Below are positions 8,068 to 15,801 of a stretch of 32,146 nt of DNA, one piece after another. Position 1 is the stretch's first letter. Every line of letters begins with the position of its first letter. Source of the DNA: Lachnospiraceae bacterium (GTDB lineage Bacteria > Bacillota > Clostridia > Lachnospirales > Lachnospiraceae); NCBI GenBank assembly GCA_017544835.1, contig JAFYDI010000105.1:1-32146 (forward strand). The letters run 5' to 3'. Position numbers and translations under genes: made by a program. The notes below the pieces were generated by a model. The model was not told where the DNA came from. It saw nothing but the letters and a program-made list of their open reading frames with translations, and did not search any database.

Positions 8068-9983
8068 TGACGAAGAAAATTAAGAAGATGATAATAAGGA
8101 TCGCCATCGGTGCGGTCCTCCTGGCAGCAGGTGTGCTGTGCACTCACTTTCTCGGCAAATGGGAAAGCGCCGCAAAATATGCAGAATGGGTAGGACTTGC
8201 AATTTATATTGCAGCGTACCTTGTAATCGGCTTTGACATAGTTAAAAATGCGTTTGTGAACATCGCTCACGGAAGAGTTTTTGATGAGAACTTCCTGATG
8301 ATGATTGCGACTGTAGGTGCTTTTGCCTGCAGAGAGTATGTTGAAGCTGTTGCGGTAATGCTCTTTTACCAGATCGGTGAGTGCTTCCAGTCTTACGCTG
8401 TCAATAAATCACGTAAGTCCATCAGGGCGCTTATGAGCATCAGACCTGATTTTGCCAGGGTGGTGCGCGACGGCGCCGAGGTTGAGGTGGACCCGTCCGA
8501 AGTAAATATCGGTGAGACGATTATTATTAAGCCGGGCGAGAGAGTTCCACTTGACGGTACCATTATCGAAGGTGCTTCATCAATCGATACCGCAGCCATT
8601 ACAGGTGAGAGCATGCCTCGTGATGTTGCGGCGGGAGATATGGTCGTAAGCGGATGTGTGAATGCTTCGGGCGTTATTAAGGTTAATACGACCTCGAACT
8701 TTGCGGAGTCTACGGTATCGAAGGTGCTTACGCTTGTGGAGGAAGCTTCTTCCAAGAAAGCTAAGTCAGAGCAGTTTATTACCGTGTTTGCAAGGTATTA
8801 TACGCCTATAGTAGTTATTTCCGCAGTGCTTCTTGCAATTGTGGGAACGCTTGTAACGGGCGATTTCAGAACGTGGATATACAGAGCAATGACGTTTCTT
8901 TTGATATCATGCCCCTGTGCGCTGGTTATCAGTATTCCGCTCTCTTTCTTTGGCGGAATCGGCGGAGCGGGCAGAAAGGGTATTCTCATAAAGGGCGGTA
9001 ACTACATGGATACGCTCTCGAAGGTGAATACGCTTGTGCTTGATAAGACCGGTACGATTACCAAGGGTAACTTCGCACTCGGTGAGATTGAACCGTCATC
9101 ATTCATGAAGAAAGAATACGGCGACGGCGCTGAGGATGAACTTGTAAGGATTGCGGCGCTGGCCGAGAGTTATTCTACACATCCTATTGCACTTTCGATT
9201 ATTGCGCGTTACGGTCGAGAGATTAATAAGTCGGCGGTTTCGGAGATTAAGGAGATTGCGGGCAAGGGCGTATCGGCTGAGATTGAAGGTAAGAATATAA
9301 GCGTCGGCAACAAGAAGCTCATGCTTGATGTAGTGGAAGGCGCGGACATTCTGGAACTTGACAGCTGCAGTAATGTAATTGCCGGCGGAACTCTTGTATA
9401 TGTGGCAATCGGCGGACGCTACGCAGGACACATGCACATTGTTGACGAGATTAAGGATAATGCGGCAGAAGCACTTTCTTTGTGCAGAAAAGCGGGCATC
9501 AACGACATTGTTATGCTTACGGGCGACAACGAGAAGACGGCTAAGGCGGTTGCGGGAAGCGTATCTATAGATAGGTTCTACGCTAACCTTAATCCGCTTG
9601 ATAAGGTTACATCGATTGAGACGATTATGGCCGAGGAGCCCGGTCGCGTGGTGGCTTTTGTAGGCGACGGCATCAACGACGCGCCTGTATTGTCCCGCGC
9701 GGATATCGGTATTGCAATGGGCGCCATGGGCAGTGATGCGTCAATCGAGGCGGCTGACGTAGTCATCATGACAGACGATCTTGCAAAGCTTTCGGAAGCC
9801 AAGCGAATTGCCCTAAAGACTCTTAGAATAGTCAAAGAAAACATTGTATTTGCGCTTGGAATCAAGCTCTTAATTCTCGTGCTGGCAGCCTTCGGTATTG
9901 CCAACATGTGGGCGGCGATTTTCGCGGATGTCGGAGTTGCGTTCCTTGCAATTTTGAGTGCAATGAGAGCGCTAAAGGCATAA
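8067..9983 (+). CDS. P1B-type heavy-metal-transporting ATPase (ZntA/CadA-like)
   Basis: The 638-residue protein pumps metal cations out of the cytosol using ATP. Motifs in order: actuator TGES (from residue 179), membrane metal site CPC (Cys282-Pro-Cys284), phosphorylation site DKTGT (Asp326), and hinge GDGINDAP (from 533). The last membrane segment carries Lys and Asp (KLLILVL...FADVGVAFL), as in the P1B-2 zinc/cadmium/lead group, which agrees with the zinc-type sensor encoded upstream. The usual N-terminal HMA domain is absent and is encoded separately by the preceding gene. The length fits a pump with no or a minimal N-terminal metal domain. Confidence 0.95.
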   Translation: MTKKIKKMIIRIAIGAVLLAAGVLCTHFLGKWESAAKYAEWVGLAIYIAAYLVIGFDIVKNAFVNIAHGRVFDENFLMMIATVGAFACREYVEAVAVMLFYQIGECFQSYAVNKSRKSIRALMSIRPDFARVVRDGAEVEVDPSEVNIGETIIIKPGERVPLDGTIIEGASSIDTAAITGESMPRDVAAGDMVVSGCVNASGVIKVNTTSNFAESTVSKVLTLVEEASSKKAKSEQFITVFARYYTPIVVISAVLLAIVGTLVTGDFRTWIYRAMTFLLISCPCALVISIPLSFFGGIGGAGRKGILIKGGNYMDTLSKVNTLVLDKTGTITKGNFALGEIEPSSFMKKEYGDGAEDELVRIAALAESYSTHPIALSIIARYGREINKSAVSEIKEIAGKGVSAEIEGKNISVGNKKLMLDVVEGADILELDSCSNVIAGGTLVYVAIGGRYAGHMHIVDEIKDNAAEALSLCRKAGINDIVMLTGDNEKTAKAVAGSVSIDRFYANLNPLDKVTSIETIMAEEPGRVVAFVGDGINDAPVLSRADIGIAMGAMGSDASIEAADVVIMTDDLAKLSEAKRIALKTLRIVKENIVFALGIKLLILVLAAFGIANMWAAIFADVGVAFLAILSAMRALKA

Positions 9984-9996
9984 AGATGTATTGTAT

Positions 9997-10026
9997 GGGC
10001 GAGGCCGTGGCGGTCTCGCCCGTTTT
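9997..10026 (+). terminator. Hairpin after the metal ATPase gene, possible weak terminator
   Basis: Ten-base arms GGGCGAGGCC (9997-10006) and GGTCTCGCCC (10012-10021) pair with one G-T and a five-base loop (GTGGC). The tail is GTTTTG, short for a strong terminator, so some read-through into the methyltransferase gene is expected. Confidence 0.6.
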
Positions 10027-10044
10027 GATAAAAGGAGAGTTAAA

Positions 10045-10653
10045 ATGTTCTGGGATAAGATTTCACCCATTTATGATTTATTTGAAAATGTCTATAACTA
10101 TAAGGTATACAAGGGTACAGGACGAAAAGTGGCTGAGTTTATTGACAGCGCCGATGATGTACTTGAGTGTGCCTGCGGTACAGGTGCCATAACGGCAGCG
10201 ATTGCACCTCGTTGCAGGAAGCTTGTCGCGACAGACTTTGCCGACGGAATGCTTAGGCAGGCCTCTCGAAAGTGCAGAAAGTACGGAAATGTGTCTTTTA
10301 AGCGTGCTGACATTACCGATTTGCATTGTCGGGATGCGCGCTTTGATAAGGTGGTTGCGGGTAACGTAATACACTTGCTCCCCAATCCAGGCAAGGCGCT
10401 TGCCGAACTTGAGCGCGTGGTTAAGCCGGGCGGTAAGATTATCATTCCCACATACATTAACAAGTCAAGTCGCGCTGCCGGCTTCGCAGTTAAAGTTGTG
10501 AAGAAACTCGGTGCAGATTTTAAGAGACAGTTTGATATTGATTCCTACAAGGATTTTTTTGCCGAACTCGGGTATGAGAATGCAGAGTACTATGTGGTGG
10601 ACGGAAGGATGCCTTGTGCGATAGCGGTAGTGACTAAGGAAACTGCGTTGTAA
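10045..10653 (+). CDS. Class I SAM-dependent methyltransferase
   Basis: The 202-residue protein shows the Rossmann-fold motif I as LECACGTG (residues 40-47), the acidic end of strand 2 in ATDFADGML, and a later VVKPGGKIIIPTY segment, as in the UbiE/Methyltransf_11 type. The substrate is unknown; the N-terminal FWDKISPIYDLFENVYN resembles the start of UbiE-like enzymes. I chose the ATG at 10045 because AAAGGAGAG precedes it; the frame is open further upstream, but that part covers the hairpin. It lies behind the metal ATPase, so it may be partly co-transcribed, but no functional link can be shown. Confidence 0.88.
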   Translation: MFWDKISPIYDLFENVYNYKVYKGTGRKVAEFIDSADDVLECACGTGAITAAIAPRCRKLVATDFADGMLRQASRKCRKYGNVSFKRADITDLHCRDARFDKVVAGNVIHLLPNPGKALAELERVVKPGGKIIIPTYINKSSRAAGFAVKVVKKLGADFKRQFDIDSYKDFFAELGYENAEYYVVDGRMPCAIAVVTKETAL

Positions 10654-10657
10654 TATG

Positions 10658-10736
10658 TGATTTTGGGCAAAATATGCGTTTGTAAGAGGGTGATTTTGCG
10701 TGTTGACATGACGACTCAATAAAGGTAATCTATATA
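10658..10736 (+). promoter_or_regulatory. Putative control region of the small membrane protein gene
   Basis: It holds a palindrome ATTTTGGGCAAAAT (10660-10673), a direct repeat TGATTTTGnG (10658 and 10691, 33 bases apart) and a perfect TTGACA (10703-10708). The -10 is unclear: TAATCT at 10726 has the right spacing but is poor; TATATA at 10731 is better but spaced 22 bases. Confidence 0.4.
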
Positions 10737-10769
10737 CGTAAATACAATATATGGTATGGAGGCTAGGCT

Positions 10770-11180
10770 ATGAAGACTAAATTGGGTATTTCCGTAGGAT
10801 TACTTGCAGCTATTACTTGCTGGTGCGGAGTGTTAAGCGGATACTTTGCAGTTCTTTTGATCGTAGGATATGTTCTTCTCAAGGAAGAAGACAGCTGGCT
10901 TAAGAGTGCTGTTATCAAGGCACTTCTTGTAATGGTACTTTTTGATGTTGCAGTTGCATTCATCAATCTTATCCCTAACGTACTTAGCTGGGTTTCAACC
11001 CTTACATCACTTTTCGGTGACACTAAGTACTTTAGCGAGATTAACAGCTTTGTGGATCTTTTCACCAAGATTATCAACATTGCTGAGAAAGTATTCTTAC
11101 TCTTCCTTGGCGTGAAGGCTCTTAAGCAGGAGACCATCAAGGTTCCCGTTGTAGACGATTTTATCGCTAAGCACGTATAA
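10770..11180 (+). CDS. Small membrane protein, unknown function
   Basis: The 136-residue protein has hydrophobic segments near residues 5-35, 45-75 and 100-115, so it likely spans the membrane three or four times. There is no domain I recognise. The C-terminal tail (KQETIKVPVVDDFIAKHV) is polar. The start codon has ATGGAGG eight bases upstream, and a TTGACA lies about 65 bases upstream. A strong bidirectional terminator follows, so it is probably transcribed alone. It could be a phage-holin-like or stress membrane protein; neither can be shown. Confidence 0.75.
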   Translation: MKTKLGISVGLLAAITCWCGVLSGYFAVLLIVGYVLLKEEDSWLKSAVIKALLVMVLFDVAVAFINLIPNVLSWVSTLTSLFGDTKYFSEINSFVDLFTKIINIAEKVFLLFLGVKALKQETIKVPVVDDFIAKHV

Positions 11181-11198
11181 TACGGACCATAATAAAAA

Positions 11199-11247
11199 GG
11201 GCACCGATGCGCAGACTGCAGTTGCACGAGCGCAGGTGTCCTTTTTT
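11199..11247. terminator. Bidirectional terminator between converging genes
   Basis: Outer arms GGGCACC (11199-11205) and GGTGTCC (11235-11241) pair with one G-T; inner arms TGCGC (11208-11212) and GCGCA (11230-11234) extend the stem. Six T follow on the + strand and five A precede it, giving a T tract for the opposite strand. It can stop both the membrane protein gene and the histidinol phosphatase gene. Confidence 0.88.
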
Positions 11248-11264
11248 GATGCTTAATATTTGGT

Positions 11265-12038
11265 TCAGAGTCTGACGATGTCGACGATGTTGTCTCCGTA
11301 TTCGACTCCGTTTCTTGCAAGGAAATCTTCAAGTCCCGGAATGTGCTCAGGGCGGCGGACAACCTTGGGCGAGTGGGCGTCGCAACCGATGATGAAGCGT
11401 GGCTTGTACTGAGAAGCCATTTTAAAGAAGCGGTCGCAGGGGTACCAGCGGTCGTCTACGAAGCCATAGATGTTGACCTCAAGAGGGAGGTTTAAGTCGA
11501 TGGAAGCTTCAACCAGCTTAGACATATGGCGCTTGTAAGTGTCGTCATCACCTGTGTAGTTGATGAGGTCGGGATGAGCAAGGTAGGTGAAGAGTCCGGT
11601 CTTCATACCTTCGATAGTGAAGTCTACGTAGGCTTTGAGGCGTTCTTCGCTGTCGGTTTTGGAACCTACATAGAAGCCGTCGACTTCGTCTTCGACAAAG
11701 TGCTGTCCCTGAATGATATAGTCGAGGGGAAACTTGTGGAGCTCTTTGAGTAACGGCTCAAAGTACTTGCGGGTGTATTCCACCTCATAACCTATAAGAA
11801 TCTGTATCTGATCCTTGTACTCGTCACGGAGTTTAACAAGGGTCTGTGTGTAATTGTCAAGCTCGCTCATATCCATTCGAATGCGTGATTTAAAGCCTTC
11901 GGGATAGGGCTGAGGAGTGTGGTCCGAAAAGCCGAGAATCTTGAAGCCTTCTGCAATCGCTGCCTCAATGTACTCGCGCTCGCTACCCTCTGCGTGTCCG
12001 CAGCGGACCGTGTGGGTGTGGTAATTGGCTAACATCAT
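11265..12038 (-). CDS. hisK: Histidinol-phosphatase, PHP family (HisK-like)
   Basis: The 257-residue protein belongs to the PHP metal-dependent phosphoesterases. Visible metal ligands are HTH (His7, His9) with Cys-Gly-His15, SDH in GFSDHTP, a conserved Glu in GYEVEY, His in GQHF, His in YLAHPD, and Asp-x-His in GCDAHSP at the C-terminus. Firmicutes HisK removes phosphate from histidinol phosphate in histidine synthesis. No other his gene is nearby, so the substrate is assigned by family only. The start is one of two adjacent Met codons, with AAAGGCAG upstream. It starts five bases after the kinase-like gene, so the two form an operon. Confidence 0.85.
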   Translation of the reverse strand: MMLANYHTHTVRCGHAEGSEREYIEAAIAEGFKILGFSDHTPQPYPEGFKSRIRMDMSELDNYTQTLVKLRDEYKDQIQILIGYEVEYTRKYFEPLLKELHKFPLDYIIQGQHFVEDEVDGFYVGSKTDSEERLKAYVDFTIEGMKTGLFTYLAHPDLINYTGDDDTYKRHMSKLVEASIDLNLPLEVNIYGFVDDRWYPCDRFFKMASQYKPRFIIGCDAHSPKVVRRPEHIPGLEDFLARNGVEYGDNIVDIVRL

Positions 12039-12043
12039 TTTCT

Positions 12044-12544
12044 TTACTGCCTTTCTAAAGCTTTGATGATGGCTTCAACCGTTTCTTCCGGGGAGAGGCC
12101 ATCCTCTGTAATAACAATATCAGCGTATCGCTCGTAAAGCGGTGTACGTTCGTTAAATAAATCTTTAAGCGTCTGACCGTCTCTTAAGACTATGCCGCGC
12201 CCTTTGATGTCGTGGAGCCTGGTGCTGAGTTCGTCGTAGGAAAGCTTAAGGTATACCACCGTAGCGGTCTTCTTAAGCACGGTCATACCTGCTTCACTAT
12301 ACACCGCACTGCCGCCGGTTGCAATAACCGAACGCTCGGCATTAAGACCTGCCAGCACGTCGCCCTCTATGGCTATGAAGCCGTCCACGCCTTCTTTGGC
12401 AATTATATCTTTTAGTAACCTGCCCTCGCGCTCCTGAATGCATAAGTCGGAATCGATGAAGCGAAGTCCCATGATTTTGGCAAGTATAACGCCCGCGGTG
12501 CTCTTTCCCACACCGGGCATGCCGATTAGTACGATGTTGTTCAT
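12044..12544 (-). CDS. Shikimate-kinase-like P-loop kinase with altered substrate site
   Basis: The 166-residue protein has the fold signature of shikimate kinase: P-loop GMPGVGKST (residues 8-16), Asp31-x-Asp33, ATGG (75-78), and the NERTPLY segment with the conserved Arg. But the shikimate-binding FRxxE motif reads FIAIE (56-60), so the key Arg is Ile; the GGG loop is GGS; and the lid is RGIVL instead of RPLL. It may be a degenerate shikimate kinase or a kinase for another small molecule. The start at 12544 is chosen because the P-loop begins seven residues later; the frame continues upstream without domain support. It is transcribed with the histidinol-phosphatase gene. I give no gene symbol because the specificity is doubtful. 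Confidence 0.75.
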   Translation of the reverse strand: MNNIVLIGMPGVGKSTAGVILAKIMGLRFIDSDLCIQEREGRLLKDIIAKEGVDGFIAIEGDVLAGLNAERSVIATGGSAVYSEAGMTVLKKTATVVYLKLSYDELSTRLHDIKGRGIVLRDGQTLKDLFNERTPLYERYADIVITEDGLSPEETVEAIIKALERQ

Positions 12545-12584
12545 AATTGGTTCCCACTGCCTTTTAGTTAAATAATCGACTCTG

Positions 12585-12593
12585 ATTATAGCA
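12585..12593 (-). promoter_or_regulatory. Extended -10 promoter of the kinase-like gene
   Basis: On the minus strand the bases read TGCTATAAT, a full extended -10, about 40 bases before the start codon. No convincing -35 is seen, which is common for extended -10 promoters. Confidence 0.6.
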
Positions 12594-12627
12594 TAAGTTG
12601 GGACTGTGCGGCGGACGATTTGTGCAA

Positions 12628-12795
12628 AATTCCCACCTTGAGGTGTGTGGTAATCGTAAGGTGGGAAATTGAGGAAACAAAGGCAATCTAAATTTCCCAC
12701 CTCCGTGGATAATAGCGCCAAAAGGTTTGCATATTTGAAAATCGACTTAAAATATAAGCCTACCTTGGATGTAAAAAACTCAAAAGGTGGGAATT
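12628..12795. repeat. Four-copy inverted motif cluster (TTCCCACC / GGTGGGAA)
   Basis: The 345-base gap 12545-12889 between the divergent kinase-like gene and proB contains the core GGTGGGAA four times in alternating orientation: TTCCCACC at 12630-12637, GGTGGGAA at 12660-12667, TTCCCACC at 12694-12701 and GGTGGGAA at 12786-12793. Copies 1 and 4 share 12 matching bases as inverted repeats, and copies 2 and 3 also share 12. A seven-of-eight copy, TTCCCACT, lies at 12551-12558. Copies 1 and 2 could form a hairpin with an 18-base loop. No protein-coding signal is seen here. It may be an operator cluster or a small repeat element. Confidence 0.7.
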
Positions 12796-12819
12796 GTCGC
12801 GCCGAAAGCAAATTATATG

Positions 12820-12854
12820 TTTACTCTTTACACATTTTAGTGCTATACTATGTT
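12820..12854 (+). promoter_or_regulatory. Probable promoter of proBAC
   Basis: Two overlapping arrangements are possible: TTTACT (12820) with TATACT (12844) at 18 bases, or TTTACA (12827) with TATGTT (12849) at 16 bases. Both lie close to the proB start and downstream of the fourth motif copy of the inverted cluster. Confidence 0.55.
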
Positions 12855-12889
12855 AAAGTTTTTTTAGACAATAGGAGAAGCAAAGCGTT

Positions 12890-13693
12890 ATGTGGCAGAA
12901 AAATTGTTACAGAATCGTTGTCAAGGTGGGCACATCGACCCTTACACATGATACGGGCATGGCCAACCTTCGCAGCATTGAGGCGCTCGTGAGAGTGCTT
13001 GCGGACCTCAAGGGGTACGGACATGAAGTAATACTGGTTACTTCCGGTGCTATTTCCGTCGGAACGGCCAAGATGAGACTGCCCAAACGACCTACGGAGC
13101 TGCGCATGAAGCAGGCGGCTGCGGCTGTCGGCCAGTGCCAGCTTATGCATCTTTACGATAAATTTTTCACTGAATATAACAGGACCGTCGCACAGATTCT
13201 TCTTACCGATGATGATGTGGCAGACAGCCTTAAGGCGGAGCATTTGAAGGGTACCTTTGAAGCGCTGCTTGAGACAGGCATTATACCGATAGTCAATGAA
13301 AACGACTCTGTATCCTCAGCCGAAATCGAAACCGGCGCATCGAAGATTCTCGGTGATAACGACACACTTTCCGCAATAGTAGCCAAGCTTGTGGGAGCGG
13401 ACATCCTCGTGCTCCTTTCCGACATCGACGGACTCTATGACAAGGATCCTCATAAGAATGACGATGCCAAGATTGTGCATACGGTAACAGACATCGCAAG
13501 CGTTGAGTCTATGGCCGGCGGCGCAGGTACCAAGCACGGTACCGGCGGAATGGTTACCAAACTTTCCGCAGCCAAGATTGCTACCGAGGCAGGTTGCGAC
13601 ATGATTATCACCAACGGTGCAAGACCCGAAGACATATATGACATAGTAGCAGGCAAGGAACTCGGTACAAGATTCATTGCCAAGGAGAAATAA
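12890..13693 (+). CDS. proB: Glutamate 5-kinase, short form
   Basis: ProB phosphorylates glutamate at the gamma position with ATP, the first step of proline synthesis. The 267-residue protein is a single amino-acid-kinase domain: KVGTSTLTHD near the start, SGAISVG, NENDSVS followed by LGDNDTLSA, LLSDIDGLYDKDPHKN and GTGGMVTKLSAAKIA. The C-terminal PUA domain of E. coli ProB (367 residues) is absent, as in other short forms. The ATG has AGGAG twelve bases upstream, slightly far. It is the first gene of the complete proB-proA-proC operon; proA follows after two bases. Confidence 0.96.
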   Translation: MWQKNCYRIVVKVGTSTLTHDTGMANLRSIEALVRVLADLKGYGHEVILVTSGAISVGTAKMRLPKRPTELRMKQAAAAVGQCQLMHLYDKFFTEYNRTVAQILLTDDDVADSLKAEHLKGTFEALLETGIIPIVNENDSVSSAEIETGASKILGDNDTLSAIVAKLVGADILVLLSDIDGLYDKDPHKNDDAKIVHTVTDIASVESMAGGAGTKHGTGGMVTKLSAAKIATEAGCDMIITNGARPEDIYDIVAGKELGTRFIAKEK

Positions 13694-13695
13694 AT

Positions 13696-14958
13696 ATGAC
13701 AGCACTTGAAATCCAGGGCGAAGCAGCCAAGAAAGCGTCACGCGTACTTGCGGTAGCTTCCACCGAGACTAAGAATAAAGCGTTAAAAGCAATCGCAGAG
13801 GCCATTTCCGCAGGCCGCGACAGATGGCTTAAAGCCAACGCAACAGATATAGAGAATGCCAAGAAAGCCGGCATGCGAGAGTCTCTTCAGGACAGACTCT
13901 TACTTAATGACGCAAGAGTAGACGGAATCGTTAAGTCAATCGACGAAATCATCGCTCTTAACGACCCCATCGGAGAAGTACTTGATACAGTTACAAGACC
14001 GAACGGCCTTAACATCGAAAAGAGACGCGTACCCATCGGCGTAATCGGCATCATTTACGAGGCCAGACCCAACGTAACCGTTGACGCGGCAGTCCTTACA
14101 CTTAAATCGGGCAACGCAACCATCCTTCGCGGCGGCAAAGAAGCCATAAACTCAAACCGCGAGGTAGTTAAGATAATGCAGGAAGCACTTGTATCCGCAG
14201 GTCTTCCCGCAGAATGCATTTCTCTTGTGCAGGACACTTCAAGAGACAGCGCGACAGAGCTTATGAACCTTACCGACTACGTGGACGTGCTCATTCCCCG
14301 CGGAGGCAAGGGACTTATTAAGAGCGTAGTTCAGAACGCCAAGGTTCCGGTTATTCAGACCGGCGACGGCGTATGCCACGTATATATTGACAAGGATGCA
14401 GACTTAGAAATGGGCGCGAAGATTCTTGATAATGCCAAGACCTCAAGACCTTCGGTATGTAACGCCGCAGAGTGCGCCCTCGTGCACAAGGATGTTCTCG
14501 CAGACTTTATGAAGGTTGCCTTCCCGATATTAAAAGAAAAACACGTGGCTCTCCGTTGTGATGACGAAAGCCTTAACGCACTCGGTACTCATGCAAGGGA
14601 CAGCGCGGTCACCAAGGCAATTCCCGAAGACTGGGACACAGAGTACGGCGACTTCATCCTCGCAGTGAAGACCGTTGCAGACGTTAATGAAGCTATAGAC
14701 TTCATCACCGAGCACGGCACCATGCACTCGGAAGCCATCGTAACCGAGAACGCAGAGACGGCAGCAGAATTTCTTAACAAAGTGGACGCGGCGGCAGTAT
14801 ACTGGAACGCTTCCACAAGATTCACCGACGGTGGAGAGTTCGGACTCGGCGCCGAAATCGGTATATCAACACAGAAGATGCACGCCCGCGGACCTATGGG
14901 CCTTACGGAACTTACATCATACAAATATGTCGTAACAGGAAAGGGGCAGATAAGATGA
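13696..14958 (+). CDS. proA: Glutamate-5-semialdehyde dehydrogenase (gamma-glutamyl phosphate reductase)
   Basis: ProA reduces gamma-glutamyl phosphate to glutamate semialdehyde with NADPH, the second step of proline synthesis. The 420-residue protein has the usual family length. The aldehyde-dehydrogenase-like fold is shown by IGVIYEARPNVTVDAA, the LRGGKEAINSN stretch, and the catalytic Cys in RPSVCNAAE. The ATG uses the AAGGAG at the end of proB and lies two bases after its stop codon, and its own stop overlaps the proC start (ATGA). The three genes are clearly one transcription and translation unit. Confidence 0.97.
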   Translation: MTALEIQGEAAKKASRVLAVASTETKNKALKAIAEAISAGRDRWLKANATDIENAKKAGMRESLQDRLLLNDARVDGIVKSIDEIIALNDPIGEVLDTVTRPNGLNIEKRRVPIGVIGIIYEARPNVTVDAAVLTLKSGNATILRGGKEAINSNREVVKIMQEALVSAGLPAECISLVQDTSRDSATELMNLTDYVDVLIPRGGKGLIKSVVQNAKVPVIQTGDGVCHVYIDKDADLEMGAKILDNAKTSRPSVCNAAECALVHKDVLADFMKVAFPILKEKHVALRCDDESLNALGTHARDSAVTKAIPEDWDTEYGDFILAVKTVADVNEAIDFITEHGTMHSEAIVTENAETAAEFLNKVDAAAVYWNASTRFTDGGEFGLGAEIGISTQKMHARGPMGLTELTSYKYVVTGKGQIR

Positions 14959-15755
14959 AATATGGATTTATAGGATGCGGCAACATGGGAGGAGCCCTTG
15001 CGACGGCAGTCAGCAAGGCAGTCAATTCCGCCGATGTTTTGATATCCGACATGAATAAACAGAAAGCCGAGGACCTTGCGAAGACCATCGGCGCGACAGC
15101 AACATCAACAGAGGCACTCGTAGCCGAGGCAGACTTTATTTTTCTCGGCGTTAAACCTCAGTACTTAGAGAATCTGGCGAGAGAAATCAAGCCTTATCTT
15201 GACAAAAGAACGAACCGTTTCGTCCTTGTCACCATGATAGCAGGCATGACCATCGCCGATATCAAGAACTTTACCAGAATGGATGCGCCCGTCATCAGAA
15301 TCGCACCCAACACCCCCGTTGCAATCGGCGAGGGAATCGTGCTCTACACAGGTTCTTTTGAAGTAACGGACGAGGAAAAAGAAGCCTTCGTGAACTGCCT
15401 CTCCGAGGCAGGCCTTGTTACCGAAATTCCCGAGAACCTTCACGCAATCGGCCTTACACTCGGTGGCTGCGGCCCCGCTTTCGTAGACCTTTTCGTAGAA
15501 GCTCTTTCGGACGGTGCAGTAGCATGCGGACTTCCTCGCAATCAGGCAATTGCTATAGCATCCCAGATGGTAGTGGGAAGCGCCAAGCTACTTCTTGAAT
15601 CCGGCAAGCACCCCGGCGAACTCAAAGACGCCGTATGCTCACCCGGCGGCACCACCATTCAGGGTGTAAGAGTACTTGAAGAAAAAGGCTTCAGAGGCGC
15701 AACAATGGACGCGCTTATTGCTGCATACGAGAAGAATTTCGCACTCAAAAAGTAG
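14955..15755 (+). CDS. proC: Pyrroline-5-carboxylate reductase
   Basis: ProC reduces 1-pyrroline-5-carboxylate to proline with NAD(P)H, the last step. The 266-residue protein has the N-terminal nucleotide-binding motif GFIGCGNMGGAL (residues 4-15), a VIRIAPNTPVAIGEG segment, and the C-terminal substrate region containing GCGPAF, then AVCSPGGTTIQGVRVLEEKG, typical of the family. Its start overlaps the proA stop as ATGA, so translation is coupled. A terminator follows directly. With proB and proA it gives the complete glutamate-to-proline route. Confidence 0.97.
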   Translation: MKYGFIGCGNMGGALATAVSKAVNSADVLISDMNKQKAEDLAKTIGATATSTEALVAEADFIFLGVKPQYLENLAREIKPYLDKRTNRFVLVTMIAGMTIADIKNFTRMDAPVIRIAPNTPVAIGEGIVLYTGSFEVTDEEKEAFVNCLSEAGLVTEIPENLHAIGLTLGGCGPAFVDLFVEALSDGAVACGLPRNQAIAIASQMVVGSAKLLLESGKHPGELKDAVCSPGGTTIQGVRVLEEKGFRGATMDALIAAYEKNFALKK

Positions 15756-15760
15756 AATTT

Positions 15761-15789
15761 AAGGCTTGCATTTTAGGTGCAAGCCTTTT
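15761..15789 (+). terminator. Terminator of proBAC
   Basis: Ten-base perfect arms AAGGCTTGCA (15761-15770) and TGCAAGCCTT (15778-15787) enclose a seven-base loop, with a T-rich tail (CCTTTTAT). The tail and the stem overlap the eno promoter. Confidence 0.8.
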
Positions 15790-15794
15790 ATAAT
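15766..15794 (+). promoter_or_regulatory. Promoter of eno inside the proC terminator
   Basis: TTGCAT (15766-15771) and a perfect TATAAT (15789-15794) are separated by 17 bases. The -35 lies in the left arm and loop of the proC terminator. Transcription should begin near 15801, just before a palindrome. Confidence 0.75.
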
Positions 15795-15801
15795 AAGATT
15801 C

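Noticed and set aside
12545-12889. Protein-coding reading frames across the gap before proB and the upstream extension of the kinase-like gene
   Set aside because: They cross the promoters and the inverted motif cluster and show no recognisable domain.
12780-12890. T-box riboswitch before proB, suggested by AAGGTGGGAATTGTCGCG
   Set aside because: The T-box core AGGGTGGnACCGCG is not matched, no following terminator hairpin is present, and the predicted promoter lies downstream of the motif.
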